Part shown: one piece after another, positions 45,911-60,100 of the stretch
Layout of the letters: every line of letters begins with the position of its first letter
How positions within the stretch are numbered: position 1 is the first letter of the stretch
Source of the DNA: Antedon mediterranea
Lineage: Eukaryota > Echinodermata > Crinoidea > Comatulida > Antedonidae
DNA: 64,000 nt
Assembly: GCF_964355755.1 (NCBI RefSeq)
Contig: NC_092672.1
Coordinates: 26,596,501-26,660,500, forward strand
Direction: 5' to 3'
Program-made: the position numbers and the translations under genes
Notes under the pieces: generated by a model
What the model saw: the letters and a program-made list of their open reading frames with translations, nothing else
The model's database searches: none
Told to the model about the DNA's origin: nothing

Positions 45911-47327
45911 TCAATCTTATCTCAATCGGGCCGGCATTAAGGAGAGCAAGAAATAATACCGGCACAAATACCACATTTGGTAAGAGAACTGGATGTCGGC
46001 AAAAATGGTTTTAAGTTTAATACTAGGTCACTGAGAAAGCTGCAGATGATAGGAATTAGAGACCCCATCCGATCCGAGATTAATTAGAGTAATATTTTTA
46101 ACAATATAATAATATATCAACACGATCGAATGCCATCATAAAATCAATAGCACAGAGATGATATCATAATTACCTTTATCCACATCATAAATAACGATAT
46201 CGATTTAGGAATTATTATACTTCATTTATAAAAAAAAATACACATTATTTTTTAAATTTTAATAAATAAATATTTTTGTAACATATGCTTAAATTTTTTT
46301 TCAAACAACTTTTAAAAACTGCCCTAACTATATGGAGTAGATATCAAAAAGAAATTTTAAATTTGTGTTACAATTAGAGCTTGTATATGTAAATGAAAGC
46401 TATAAAAAACTATTGTAAACAAAATGCCTTGATGGCCTGACAGAATACTGGATCTAATATCGGTGTCAATGACATCATCGTTTTTATACATTACACTCGA
46501 TCAGTGTTCCGCAAACATTTTATTTCGCGGTCTAAAATACGGTTCTCAGTTCTCAATATTATAATGATCAACACGATCGAACGCCATCATAAAATCAAAA
46601 GCACAGAGATAATATCATAATTACCTTTATCCACATCCTAAATAATGATATCGATTTGGAGATTATTATACTTCATTTAGACAAAATTCACACACTCAAC
46701 TTGTTTTAAACTCAACCATTTTTACCAATATTTCACACGAAAGTGCATATAAAAATATTGTTATCTTAATGGCGAAAAGGAGACATTTCGTTATTGTAAA
46801 TTTAAAGACAAGAATGGCATGTCCCTTAATAGGCGTGTCCTAAAGGAAGAGTTTACGTAATATTAATTTGTTTTTTATTTGATGTCCATTCATCAAATAC
46901 AAATATATCTGACAGGATGAGAGCAAGAGGATAACAATAATATAAGCTCTTGAGCTTGTATCCATAAGAGTCCCTAACATATAAAGAAAAAATTTGCGTA
47001 TTTTTGGCATGATTTGCGTATATTGGCAAAGCATAGCGCCCTCAATTTGTGTATTTTGGCAAAATTGATTCTTGCGTATTTTGGCAGGGTACTCACCAAC
47101 CCTAATGTTATTATGAGAGTATGTTCCCGTACGTGTTTGATCCAAGATGACCGGTGGGTAATAATTTATGCATCGCATTGAGAGCTTGCTTATTGCGTTA
47201 TATAAGAATAAACTATTATAATATAGTGTGTTTATGCTGATTTTGGTTTTTGGTTTTTGTTTGCGGAAGTACTTGACTTGGTAAAAACTACAAAATGGCA
47301 TACTCAAAGTCCGATTTATTAGCCAGG
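45911..47327. repeat. AT-rich DNA with a ~120-bp direct repeat
   Basis: CAACACGATCGAATGCCATC...ATTATACTTCATTTA at about 46116-46230 recurs at about 46567-46680 with few changes. No coding sequence is supported; the open frame at 46840-47337 (minus) has no recognisable domain. Confidence 0.55.
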
Positions 47328-48046
47328 TACGTCCCAAGAAGACTACTCATTCAGAAGCTAAAGCAAAGCAGCAGTAATAGTTCTAGAGGCCGACGTTGTT
47401 AGTAGGCCTACTTTTTGAACTAGGACGGGTCATGCTAAAATTACAAACCCCCAAAGCACGTCTGGGAGAAGAGAGTTTGTCAACATAGGCCAGTATTATA
47501 ATAATTCACTGCCAAATAATAATTAAAACATTATTTCTGGTATTTACAATAAGTCCCATTGACTGTCAATCTAGACCAGATCAAAACAGTCCATACAGTA
47601 ATAGAAAGTTTTTGTTTGTAATAGAATACAATTTGTTCACACTTGAAGCATTTAGTAGGCTTGATGAAGTGACCCCCAGACTTGACCTTAGCAATAAAAT
47701 AAACTAAAGTGACAGCAGAAATTGAGTCTGTTTAGTATAATAAAGTAATATTATTTAGACATCATTTGTATTTAAATTATTTAATAAGCACATCATATTT
47801 TACAGATTCAGTTTTTTTTTTCAATTTCAATTGCACAATTATGACATATCAAAGAATATGTGACAATAACATGACACATTAAAAAACAAATTTGAAATAA
47901 AAAACATTTTTCAGGGGGACGATATATCTTTAAAACTGTTACGTCAACAAGCGAGCAGCGTTTGTAAGAACTATTTCTTATGATCGAAAATGAAGGTATG
48001 CACGATAGAGGGCGTCATTTATATAGTACAAACCTAGATGGCGGCG
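47328..48046 (+). repeat. Dispersed repeat (~700 bp), related to 57410-57985 in reverse
   Basis: ACGTCCCAAGAAGACTACTC, TCATGCTAAAATTACAAA, GAAGTGACCCCCAGACTTGACC and AGCGAGCAGCGTTTGTAAGA all have reverse-complement counterparts, in inverse order, at 57410-57985. No coding sequence is seen. Confidence 0.6.
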
Positions 48047-48287
48047 CCACCGCCATCTTGGTTTGTACTATATAAATGACGCCCTCTATCGTGCATACCT
48101 TCATTTTCGATCATAAGAAATAGTTCTTACAAACGCTGCTCGCTTGTTGACGTAACAGTTTTAAAGATATATCGTCCCCCTGAAAAATGTTTTTTATTTC
48201 AAATTTGTTTTTTAATGTGTCATGTTATTGTCACATATTCTTTGATATGTCATAATTGTGCAATTGAAATTGAAAAAAAAAAAACTG
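47817..48287. repeat. Near-perfect ~470-bp palindrome
   Basis: Two ~233-bp arms meet at a GGCGGCGCCACCGCC centre near 48050. They match essentially base for base from CAGTTTTTTTTTT at the left to AAAAAAAAAAAACTG at the right. The right arm is an inverted copy of the 3' third of the repeat at 47328-48046. Confidence 0.85.
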
Positions 48288-48440
48288 GAAGGATCTAAAT
48301 CTCCCTACTCCAATCCAGGAGTTCTTCTACGCATGTGTAGATATCTACTACGTCATCATATATATATCGTATTTTACTTGCGGTCCGGCCATATGTAGTA
48401 TTTACTCGCACTTATGAAATTATGAAATTACATGACATTT
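48288..48440. other. Short unique spacer before the satellite
   Basis: Contains an (AT)n patch at 48358-48368 and tandem TTATGAAA words. No gene. Confidence 0.4.
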
Positions 48441-51400
48441 ATTATTTGTCATCCTTCAGGGCAGGTATTGTATGATTCCACTGTACATATTCGTATACCT
48501 GCCCTGACGTATGACAAATAAGAAATTTATTATTTGTCAGCCGTCAGGGCAGGTATTGTATGATTCCACTGTACATAGTCGTATACCTGCCCTGACGTAT
48601 GACAAATAAGAAATTTATTATTTGTCATCCTTCAGGGCAGGTATGATTCCACTGTACATATTCGTATACCTGCCCTGACGTATGACAAATAAGAAATGTA
48701 TTATTTGTCAGGGCAGGTATTGTATGATTCCACTGTACATAGCCGTATACCTGCCCTGACGTATGACAAATAAGACATTTATTATTTGTCATCCTTCAGG
48801 GCAGGTATTGTATGATTCCACTGTACATAGCCGTATACCTGCCCTGACGTATGACAAATAAGAAATTTATTATTTGTCATCCTTCAGGGCAGGTATTGTA
48901 TGATTCCACTGTACATATTCGTATACCTGCCCTGACGTATGACAAATAAGAAATTTATTATTTGTCAGCCGTCAGGGCAGGTATTGTATGATTCCACTGT
49001 GCATAGCCGTATACCTGCCCTGAAGGATGACAAATAATAAATATCTTATTTGTCATACGTCAGGGCAGGTATACGGCTATGTACAGTGGAATCATACAAT
49101 ACCTGCCCTGAAGGATGACAAATAATCAATATCTTATTTGTCATACGTCAGGGCTGGTATACGGCTATGTACAGTGGAATCATACAATGACCAGCCCTGA
49201 CGGCTGACAAATAATAAATGTCTTATTTGTCATACGTCAGGGCAGGTATATGGCTATGTACAGTGGAATCATACAATACCTGCCCTGACAAATAAGATAT
49301 TGATTATTTGTCATCCTTCAGGGCAGGTATTGTATGATTCCACTGTACATAGCCGTATACCTGCCCTGACGTATGACAAATAAGATATTTATTATTTGTC
49401 ATCCTTCAGGGCAGGTATACGGCTATGCACAGTGGAATCATACAATACCTGCCCTGAAGGATGACAAATAATAAATGTCTTATTTGTAATACGTCAGGGC
49501 AGGTATACGGCTATGTACAGTAGAACCATACAATACCTGCCCTGAAGGATGACAAATAATAAAAGTCTTATTTGTCATACGTCAGGGCAGGTATACGGAT
49601 ATGTACAGTGGAATCATACAATACCTGCCCTGAAGGATGACAAATAATAAATGTCTTATTTGTCATACGTCAGGGCAGGTATACGGCTATGTACAGTGGA
49701 ATCATACAATACCTGCCCTGAAGGATGACAAATAATAAATGTCTTATTTGTCATACGTCAGGGCAGGTATACGGCTATGTACAGTGGAATCATACAATAC
49801 CTGCCCTGACGGCTGACAAATAATAAATTTATTATTTGTCAGGGCAGGTATTGTATGATTCCACTGTACATAGCCATATACCTGCCCTGACGTATGACAA
49901 ATAAGACATTTATTATTGTTATCCTTCAGGGCAGGTATTTTATGATTCCACTGTACATAGTCGTATACCTGCCCTGACGTATGACAAATAAGACATTTAT
50001 TATTTGTCAGCCGTCAGGGCAGGTTATTGTATGATTCCACTGTACATAGCCGTATACCAGCCCTGACGTATGACAAATAAGATATTGATTATTTGTCATC
50101 CTTCAGGGCAGGTATTGTATGATTCCACTGTACATAGCCGTATACCTGCCCTGACGTATGACAAATAAGAAATTTATTATTTGTCATCCTTCAGGGCAGG
50201 TATTGTATGATTCCACTGTACATATTCGTATACCTGCCCTGACGTATGACAAATAAGAAATGTATTATTTGTCAGGGCAGGTATTGTATGATTCCACTGT
50301 ACATAGCCGTATACCTGCCCTGACGTATGACAAATAAGACATTTATTATTTGTCATCCTTCAGGGCAGGTATTGTATGATTCCACTGTACATAGCCGTAT
50401 ACCTGCCCTGACGTATGACAAATAAGAAATTTATTATTTGTCATCCTTCAGGGCAGGTATTGTATGATTCCACTGTACATATTCGTATACCTGCCCTGAC
50501 GTATGACAAATAAGAAATTTATTATTTGTCAGCCGTCAGGGCAGGTATTGTATGATTCCACTGTGCATAGCCGTATACCTGCCCTGAAGGATGACAAATA
50601 ATAAATATCTTATTTGTCATACGTCAGGGCAGGTATACGGCTATGTACAGTGGAATCATACAATACCTGCCCTGAAGGATGACAAATAATCAATATCTTA
50701 TTTGTCATACGTCAGGGCTGGTATACGGCTATGTACAGTGGAATCATACAATAACCAGCCCTGACGGCTGACAAATAATAAATGTCTTATTTGTCATACG
50801 TCAGGGCAGGTATATGGCTATGTACAGTGGAATCATACAATACCTGCCCTGACAAATAAGATATTGATTATTTGTCATCCTTCAGGGCAGGTATTGTATG
50901 ATTCCACTGTACATAGCCGTATACCTGCCCTGACGTATGACAAATAAGATATTTATTATTTGTCATCCTTCAGGGCAGGTATACGGCTATGCACAGTGGA
51001 ATCATACAATACCTGCCCTGAAGGATGACAAATAATAAATGTCTTATTTGTAATACGTCAGGGCAGGTATACGGCTATGTACAGTGGAACCATACAATAC
51101 CTGCCCTGAAGGCTGACAAATAATAAATGTCTTATTTGTCATACATCAGGGCAGGTATACGGCTATGTACAGTGGAATCATACAATACCTGCCCTGAAGG
51201 ATGACAAATAATAAAAGTCTTATTTGTCATACGTCAGGGCAGGTATACGGATATGTACAGTGGAATCATACAATACCTGCCCTGAAGGATGACAAATAAT
51301 AAATGTCTTATTTGTCATACGTCAGGGCAGGTATACGGCTATGTACAGTGAAATCATACAATACCTGCCCTGAAGGATGACAAATAATAAATGTCTTATT

Positions 51401-54400
51401 TGTCATACGTCAGGGCAGGTATACGGCTATGTACAGTGGAATCATACAATACCTGCCCTGACGGCTGACAAATAATAAATTTATTATTTGTCAGGGCAGG
51501 TATTGTATGATTCCACTGTACATAGCCATATACCTGCCCTGACGTATGACAAATAAGACATTTATTATTGTTATCCTTCAGGGCAGGTATTTTATGATTC
51601 CACTGTACATAGTCGTATACCTGCCCTGACGTATGACAAATAAGACATTTATTATTTGTCAGCCGTCAGGGCAGGTTATTGTATGATTCCACTGTACATA
51701 GCCGTATACCAGCCCTGACGTATGACAAATAAGATATTGATTATTTGTCATCCTTCAGGGCAGGTATTGTATGATTCCACTGTACATAGCCGTATACCTG
51801 CCCTGACGTATGACAAATAAGAAATTTATTATTTGTCATCCTTCAGGGCAGGTATTGTATGATTCCACTGTACATATTCGTATACCTGCCCTGACGTATG
51901 ACAAATAAGAAATTTATTATTTGTCAGCCGTCAGGGCAGGTATTGTATGATTCCACTGTACATAGTCGTATACCTGCCCTGACGTATGACAAATAAAAAA
52001 TTTATTATTTGTCATCCTTCAGGGCAGGTATGATTCCACTGTACATATTCGTATACCTGCCCTGACGTATGACAAATAAGAAATTTATTATTTGTCATAC
52101 GTCAGGGCAGGTATACGACTATGTACAGTGGAATCATAAAATATCTGCCCTGAAGGATAACAAATAATAAATGTCTTATTTGTCATACGTCAGGGCAGGT
52201 ATACGGCTATGTACAGTGGAATCATACAATACCTGCCCTGACGGCTGACAAATAATAAATGTCTTATTTGTCATACGTCAGGGCAGGTATACGGCTATGT
52301 ACAGTGGAATCATACAATACCTGCCCTGAAGGATGACAAATAATAAATGTCTTATTTGTCATACGTCAGGGCAGGTATACGGCTATGTACAGTGGAATCA
52401 TACAATACCTGCCCTGACAAATAATAAATTTCTTATTTGTCATACGTCAGGGCAGGTATACGAATATGTACAGTGGAATCATACCTGCCCTGAAGGATGA
52501 CAAATAATAAATTTCTTATTTGTCATACGTCAGGGCAGGTATACGACTATGTACAGTGGAATCATACAATACCTGCCCTGACGGCTGACAAATAATAAAT
52601 TTCTTATTTGTCATACGTCAGGGCAGGTATACGAATATGTACAGTGGAATCATACAATACCTGCCCTGAAGGATGACAAATAATAAATTTCTTATTTGTC
52701 ATACGTCAGGGCAGGTATACGGCTATGTACAGTGGAATCATACAATACCTGCCCTGAAGGATGACAAATAATCAATATCTTATTTGTCATACGTCAGGGC
52801 TGGTATACGGCTATGTACAGTGGAATCATACAATAACCTGCCCTGACGGCTGACAAATAATAAATGTCTTATTTGTCATACGTCAGGGCAGGTATACGAC
52901 TATGTACAGTGGAATCATAAAATACCTGCCCTGAAGGATAACAATAATAAATGTCTTATTTGTCATACGTCAGGGCAGGTATATGGCTATGTACAGTGGA
53001 ATCATACAATACCTGCCCTGACAAATAATAAATTTATTATTTGTCAGCCGTCAGGGCAGGTATTGTATGATTCCACTGTACATAGCCGTATACCTGCCCT
53101 GACGTATGACAAATAAGACATTTATTATTTGTCATCCTTCAGGGCAGGTATTGTATGATTCCACTGTACATAGCCGTATACCTGCCCTGACGTATGACAA
53201 ATAAGAAATTTATTATTTGTCATACGTCAGGGCAGGTATACGACTATGTACAGTGGAATCATAAAATATCTGCCCTGAAGGATAACAAATAATAAATGTC
53301 TTATTTGTCATACGTCAGGGCAGGTATACGGCTATGTACAGTGGAATCATACAATACCTGCCCTGACGGCTGACAAATAATAAATGTCTTATTTGTAATA
53401 CGTCAGGGCAGGTATACGGCTATGTACAGTGGAACCATACAATACCTGCCATGAAGGATGACAAATAATAAAAGTCTTATTTGTCATACGTCAGGGCAGG
53501 TATACGGATATGTACAGTGGAATCATACAATACCTGCCCTGAAGGATGACAAATAATAAATGTCTTATTTGTCATACGTCAGGGCAGGTATACGGCTATG
53601 TACAGTGGAATCATACAATACCTGCCCTGAAGGATGACAAATAATAAATGTCTTATTTGTCATACGTCAGGGCAGGTATACGGCTATGTACAGTGGAATC
53701 ATACAATACCTGCCCTGACGGCTGACAAATAATAAATTTATTATTTGTCAGGGCAGGTATTGTATGATTCCACTGTACATAGCCATATACCTGCCCTGAC
53801 GTATGACAAATAAGACATTTATTATTGTTATCCTTCAGTGCAGGTATTTTATGATTCCACTGTACATAGTCGTATACCTGCCCTGACGTATGACAAATAA
53901 GACATTTATTATTTGTCAGCCGTCAGGGCAGGTTATTGTATGATTCCACTGTACATAGCCGTATACCAGCCCTGACGTATGACAAATAAGATATTGATTA
54001 TTTGTCATCCTTCAGGGCAGGTATTGTATGATTCCACTGTACATAGCCGTATACCTGCCATGACGTATGACAAATAAGAAATTTATTATTTGTCATCCTT
54101 CAGGGCAGGTATTGTATGATTCCACTGTACATATTCGTATACCTGCCCTGACGTATGACAAATAAGAAATGTATTATTTGTCAGGGCAGGTATTGTATGA
54201 TTCCACTGTACATAGCCGTATACCTGCCCTGACGTATGACAAATAAGACATTTATTATTTGTCATCCTTCAGGGCAGGTATTGTATGATTCCACTGTACA
54301 TAGCCGTATACCTGCCCTGACGTATGACAAATAAGAAATTTATTATTTGTCATCCTTCAGGGCAGGTATTGTATGATTCCACTGTACATATTCGTATACC

Positions 54401-56133
54401 TGCCCTGACGTATGACAAATAAGAAATTTATTATTTGTCAGCCGTCAGGGCAGGTATTGTATGATTCCACTGTGCATAGCCGTATACCTGCCCTGAAGGA
54501 TGACAAATAATAAATATCTTATTTGTCATACGTCAGGGCAGGTATACGGCTATGTACAGTGGAATCATACAATACCTGCCCTGAAAGATGACAAATAATC
54601 AATATCTTATTTGTCATACGTCAGGGCTGGTATACGGCTATGTACAGTGGAATCATACAATAACCAGCCCTGACGGCTGACAAATAATAAATGTCTTATT
54701 TGTCATACGTCAGGGCAGGTATATGGCTATGTACAGTGGAATCATACAATACCTGCCCTGACAAATAAGATATTGATTATTTGTCATCCTTCAGGGCAGG
54801 TATTGTATGATTCCACTGTACATAGCCGTATACCTGCCCTGACGTATGACAAATAAGATATTTATTATTTGTCATCCTTCAGGGCAGGTATACGGCTATG
54901 CACAGTGGAATCATACAATACCTGCCCTGAAGGATGACAAATAATAAATGTCTTATTTGTAATACGTCAGGGCAGGTATACGGCTATGTACAGTGGAACC
55001 ATACAATACCTGCCCTGAAGGCTGACAAATAATAAATGTCTTATTTGTCATACGTCAGGGCAGGTATACGGCTATGTACAGTGGAATCATACAATACCTG
55101 CCCTGAAGGATGACAAATAATAAAAGTCTTATTTGTCATACGTCAGGGCAGGTATACGGCTATGTACAGTGGAATCATACAATACCTGCCCTGAAGGATG
55201 ACAAATAATAAATGTCTTATTTGTAATACGTCAGGGCAGGTATACGGCTATGTACAGTGGAACCATACAATACCTGCCCTGAAGGCTGACAAATAATAAA
55301 TGTCTTATTTGTCATACGTCAGGGCAGGTATACGGCTATGTACAGTGGAATCATACAATACCTGCCCTGACAAATAATAAATTTCTTATTTGTCATACGT
55401 CAGGGCAGGTATACGAATATGTACAGTGGAATCATACCTGCCCTGAAGGATGACAAATAATAAATTTCTTATTTGTCATACGTCAGGGCAGGTATACGAC
55501 TATGTACAGTGGAATCATACAATACCTGCCCTGACGGCTGACAAATAATAAATTTCTTATTTGTCATACGTCAGGGCAGGTATACGAATATGTACAGTGG
55601 AATCATACAATACCTGCCCTGAAGGATGACAAATAATAAATTTCTTATTTGTCATACGTCAGGGCAGGTATACGGCTATGTACAGTGGAATCATACAATA
55701 CCTGCCCTGAAGGATGACAAATAATCAATATCTTATTTGTCATACGTCAGGGCTGGTATACGGCTATGTACAGTGGAATCATACAATAACCTGCCCTGAC
55801 GGCTGATAAATAATAAATGTCTTATTTGTCATACGTCAGGGCAGGTATACGACTATGTACAGTGGAATCATAAAATACCTGCCCTGAAGGATAACAATAA
55901 TAAATGTCTTATTTGTCATACGTCAGGGCAGGTATATGGCTATGTACAGTGGAATCATACAATACCTGCCCTGACGGCTGACAAATAATAAATGTCTTAT
56001 TTGTCATACGTCAGGGCAGGTATACGGCTATGTACTGTACAGTGGAATCATACAATACCTGCCCTGAAGGATGACAAATAATAAATGTCTTATTTGTCAT
56101 ACGTCAGGGCAGGTATACGGCTATGTACAGTGG
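48441..56133. repeat. ~7.7-kb satellite array of 88-bp hairpin units in alternating orientation blocks
   Basis: Unit: TTATTTGTCAT..., TCAGGGCAGGTAT, a ~25-bp loop (TGTATGATTCCACTGTACAT plus AGCCG), then ATACCTGCCCTGACGTATG and ACAAATAA. The two stems pair over ~25 bp. Successive starts at 48443, 48531 and 48619 give an 88-bp period, so roughly 87 units. The loop orients each unit: forward blocks at about 48441-49025, 49830-50560, 51480-52080 and 53730-54480, reverse blocks at about 49400-49820, 52090-53030 and 54870-56133, with shorter switches between. No coding potential. Confidence 0.95.
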
Positions 56134-57196
56134 AATTATATGCATTGATTTAAATAAAGATAATTGATTGATTTAAGATATATTGATTGATTGATTGATT
56201 TTCTCAGAATCGTTAGTTATTTATAATATATTATAGGATCTTGCTATTAACGCAAATACAATAGCCGGTCGGTATCATAATCCGATCAAAGATCCTTCTG
56301 CGTATATAATGTCATAAATCACATTTGTGATTTAGCATATTTTCACCATTTTGTTATTTTATTTTTTTATTTTATTCAGTTGTCAACCAACGGCGATGAA
56401 ACCGCCACTAACAGGTTGACTTACACGTGCGTAGCCTGTCACTTTTGACGTGCTCATATAACGCTGTTTCGCGTTGAAAAGTGAATAAAATATGATGATA
56501 TTATTAAAGAAAGGTTATACAACAGTAATCGGACAAAAAAAGTGCGCATTAACGTTTGACGGGCAGTGCGCGTGCAAAAATCTGCGCACTCATTGTAATT
56601 TTTTAAACGCTTAAAATTGCCTGAAACGTACTCTAATTTCATGGAAAATAAATTCTGACAATTTTGAACATTTTAAGCGCGCGTACGCATGCGTTATATG
56701 CGCTACGCACGTAATTGTATTGCCATATGATGAAATATGACCTGAAATTTATGAGTACCAAATTTTGTTTTAAAATGATTCATGCTTGTGAAGATATGAT
56801 TACAAACGTGATTTCATTAAATCGCGCGTAGATTGCGTAATGTTTGATTGCGCACCGTGAAAACATAACCACATCGATTCCTGGCCATAAGGAATATACT
56901 CTGAAAAATTGACTTCTAGATGAAACTGATATCAAGATAATTCATAGACAAAATAGTGCAAGGAAAGAATAAATAAATAAAGATCCTGACAGAATCAAGA
57001 GGTTATAATTATGCATATCATGCATATAACCTAATTAAGGATTGTTAGAATTGATAGTTTGCTTCTCAATACAAAGAGCAGTTGTTGTGTTATGTATGGT
57101 TAACAAACAATGACCTCATTAGTGTAGTATAAAGTTTTACATAATTTTTCTTATAAGAATAAGACATATAATTTATTTTAATGCCATTTTATATAG
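56134..57196. other. Spacer with (GATT)n and a dispersed-repeat copy
   Basis: A (TTGA)n run lies at about 56163-56202. About 56411-56942 is a reverse copy of 37070-37545 (shared words: GGCCATAAGGAATATAC, TGATATCAAGATAA, GCCATATGATGA). An intron of the DNAJC11 gene probably occupies the right end; its first exon was not found. Confidence 0.5.
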
Positions 57197-60100
57197 GCAT
57201 CTGAAGATGAGCTTAAGTCATCTTATCGACGTCTGTGTATGTTATACCATCCTGACAAACACATGAACTCAACAGATAAAGAAGCTGCAGAAGTGATATT
57301 CAACAAAGTGCAAAAGGCTTATGCAAGTACGTATTAGACTATTCTTTTGCTTGAATATAATTGCACGGCAGATCTCTCATTGTACTGGTTATATACAACA
57401 ATAACAAGAAATATTTCTTACAAAAAACGCTGCTCGCTTATTGAAAAATATTTTTTATTTTAAATGTTTTTGAATGTGTCATTTTATTGTCACATAATAG
57501 TTATTTTACCTGAAAAAAATGTAATTTAAACCAACAAATACTTAAATTGTCTGTCAGACAATGGTTTTTGGGTTTCTTTTCTTTTTTTATATGTGAATAA
57601 ATATTATTTTTTTTGTTACAGAAGTGAATACTCAATTTCTGTCACTTTAGTTAATTTTATTGCTAAAGGTCAAATCTGGGGGTCACTTCATCACCCTAGA
57701 TATTTCAATTGTGAAGTATCCTATTACAAACACAAACTTTAATGGACTGTTTGGATAATAATTCAATGAATATCTGACAGTGAATATACCAGAAATGCTT
57801 AGGGATTTGTAATTTTAGCATGACATGTCCTAATAGACTCTTTCCCAGACGTTTTTTGGGTCTACTGTAGCAGCTGGAATCAATAAATTATAGTGGAGTT
57901 TCCATTTTCACAAAACTGTCTGTCCTTAGAACTATAACTGCTGCTTGCTTTAGCTTCTGATTGAGTAGTCCTAATGGGACGTAGCGGGCTAGAGCGGCAG
58001 CGTGAAAAACCTTTTATTATTCAGTATAGGCTGCCCAGTTTTATGTTATAGAGGCTGGATTCGTACCTTACTTTTTTCTAGCTCCTTCCTATGCTAATGT
58101 CATTTACTATTATTGTTATAATTTTATAATAAAAGAAGAAATGAATATAAATTTGAATTGAGTTGAATTGAAAATATTTACTGTCTATTACTGTACGTGA
58201 TAACACATTCAGTCTTACTGAGACTTTCAGAGATATTCATAGTTTTTATAACAGCAAAAACATTAATAAATAAAAAATACGAACATTTTAATAGCAATTA
58301 AATAGTCTGCTGAAGAACAAGAAAAAGAATGTAATACTAGTATATATTATTTGGTTTTTAAAAATAATTTCTTATTAAAGTCTTAAATTTCTACATACAA
58401 AGATTGTAAAGGAATATGTTCTAGCATTTATACTCAACAGACTCAGTAACAGATTTAACATTGATCTGAGATATATCTGATTGGCCAATGTGATATTTTA
58501 TAGTCCCTACTGCTACATGATAGATTAAGCTGTGATTGTGTTAAAGTTATCTGTCTAAAAGTAATATCAGTAGTATTAATCAATTATTTTGTATTTATTC
58601 CAACCAACCATTCTGTAGTTCTAAACGACCCACAGAAAAGAGCAATTTATGACATATATGGAGAGAAAGGTCTTGAGGCAGAATGGGATGTTGTACCACG
58701 AACGAGGACACCACAAGAGATAATGGAAGAATTTGAACGATTAGAACGTCAAAGAGAGGAGCGACGATTACAACAAAGCACCAATCCTAGGGTACTTTCA
58801 AAGTTTAGCTTTTACTTGATTTTTAAATTTTAAAGCTCTGTGTGATGTGCCCAAATATGGTAGTGATATGCCCAAGTATGGTAATGATATGACATCATCA
58901 TGTCTATATATGGGCATATCACATTTTTTTCTTCACATAAAATATGATAGTGTAGATGGAGTTTAACAGATTCAAGATATAACAGGGCAACTGTTATCAG
59001 TTGTTCAGGTTTCAATATACACCCTTGATACTAAATTAATCTTCCTATCACGTCAATTTATTTGTTTAATCCATGTTTAAAGCTTGCTTTTCTCTTGTTT
59101 TAAATTTTTTTTTTATTTTGGTGTTGTACTCTAAGTATAACCTATTAAGTCCTAGTGTCTAGTGGAGTCCTTCTAGTGGTGAATTGGCCAGTACACCGGT
59201 ACTGCATTCTTTAACATGCACATGAGCACACAGAACCAACACCTTGTAGACAATGCGCTATCTACAAGGAAACCTACTTATTTCACTGTCTCTACTCATA
59301 ACACAGTGACACAGTTTAGCCGACCACGCTATATGCTGCTCTTTTATTGTTTGGTCCTGCGCTCATTTTATAGGCATGATTACTGTAGGTTGGCATTATT
59401 TAACAGTATTTTGATGCAATAATGGCCGATTGACTAACTCCTGTAATGTCTTGAAGTCTGAACCCTGTATTGTATTGAAGTCTGAACCCTGTATATGTTA
59501 AAGTTTAATTTTAGCAATGCAATGTAATATTCAAGATTGGGAGAATCATGTAAAATGTATTGTTGAATTAATTTACTAATGTTCTATCTTTTGTGTGCCA
59601 AAATGTTTGCTTGGATCCACCTATACAGTGTCATTCTTTGTATCATTAAACATTTTGTATTAAATTGTTTTTTGTTCAGGGGATAATAAGTGTTGGTATT
59701 GATGCCACTGATTTTCTCTCAATACTCATTGAATGAAGTATTAATATTGATCCCAACCCAGACTAGTCCACCATGAATCTATACAATATTTTTAATTGTT
59801 TAATGCAATCATGTACATGGAATGCGTTTAATTGAATCAATTCATTTGTTTTTTATAATCATTTAATAAGTTGATAAATTAAATCTTGAATGTTTATTTC
59901 AGGTCATTTCCAAGCATTGAGATAAACAGTATGGCAATAAACCAATCAATAGACTGCCCACTAACGACCTCTGACACAGCAACACTTACAGGAAGCCTGA
60001 CCACACGGAATGGCAATGGATCGGGAGAGATATCGACATCATTCCGTAGGGTTCTGTCATACCAATCTTGGGGAGAAGTAAGTGAAAAGTTTTATTTGTT

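Noticed and set aside
46840-47337. 165-aa minus-strand open frame
   Set aside because: No recognisable domain, and the composition looks random.
48441-56133. CRISPR array
   Set aside because: Units have no conserved-repeat/unique-spacer pattern, the loops are repeated too, orientation flips, and the surrounding genes are eukaryotic.
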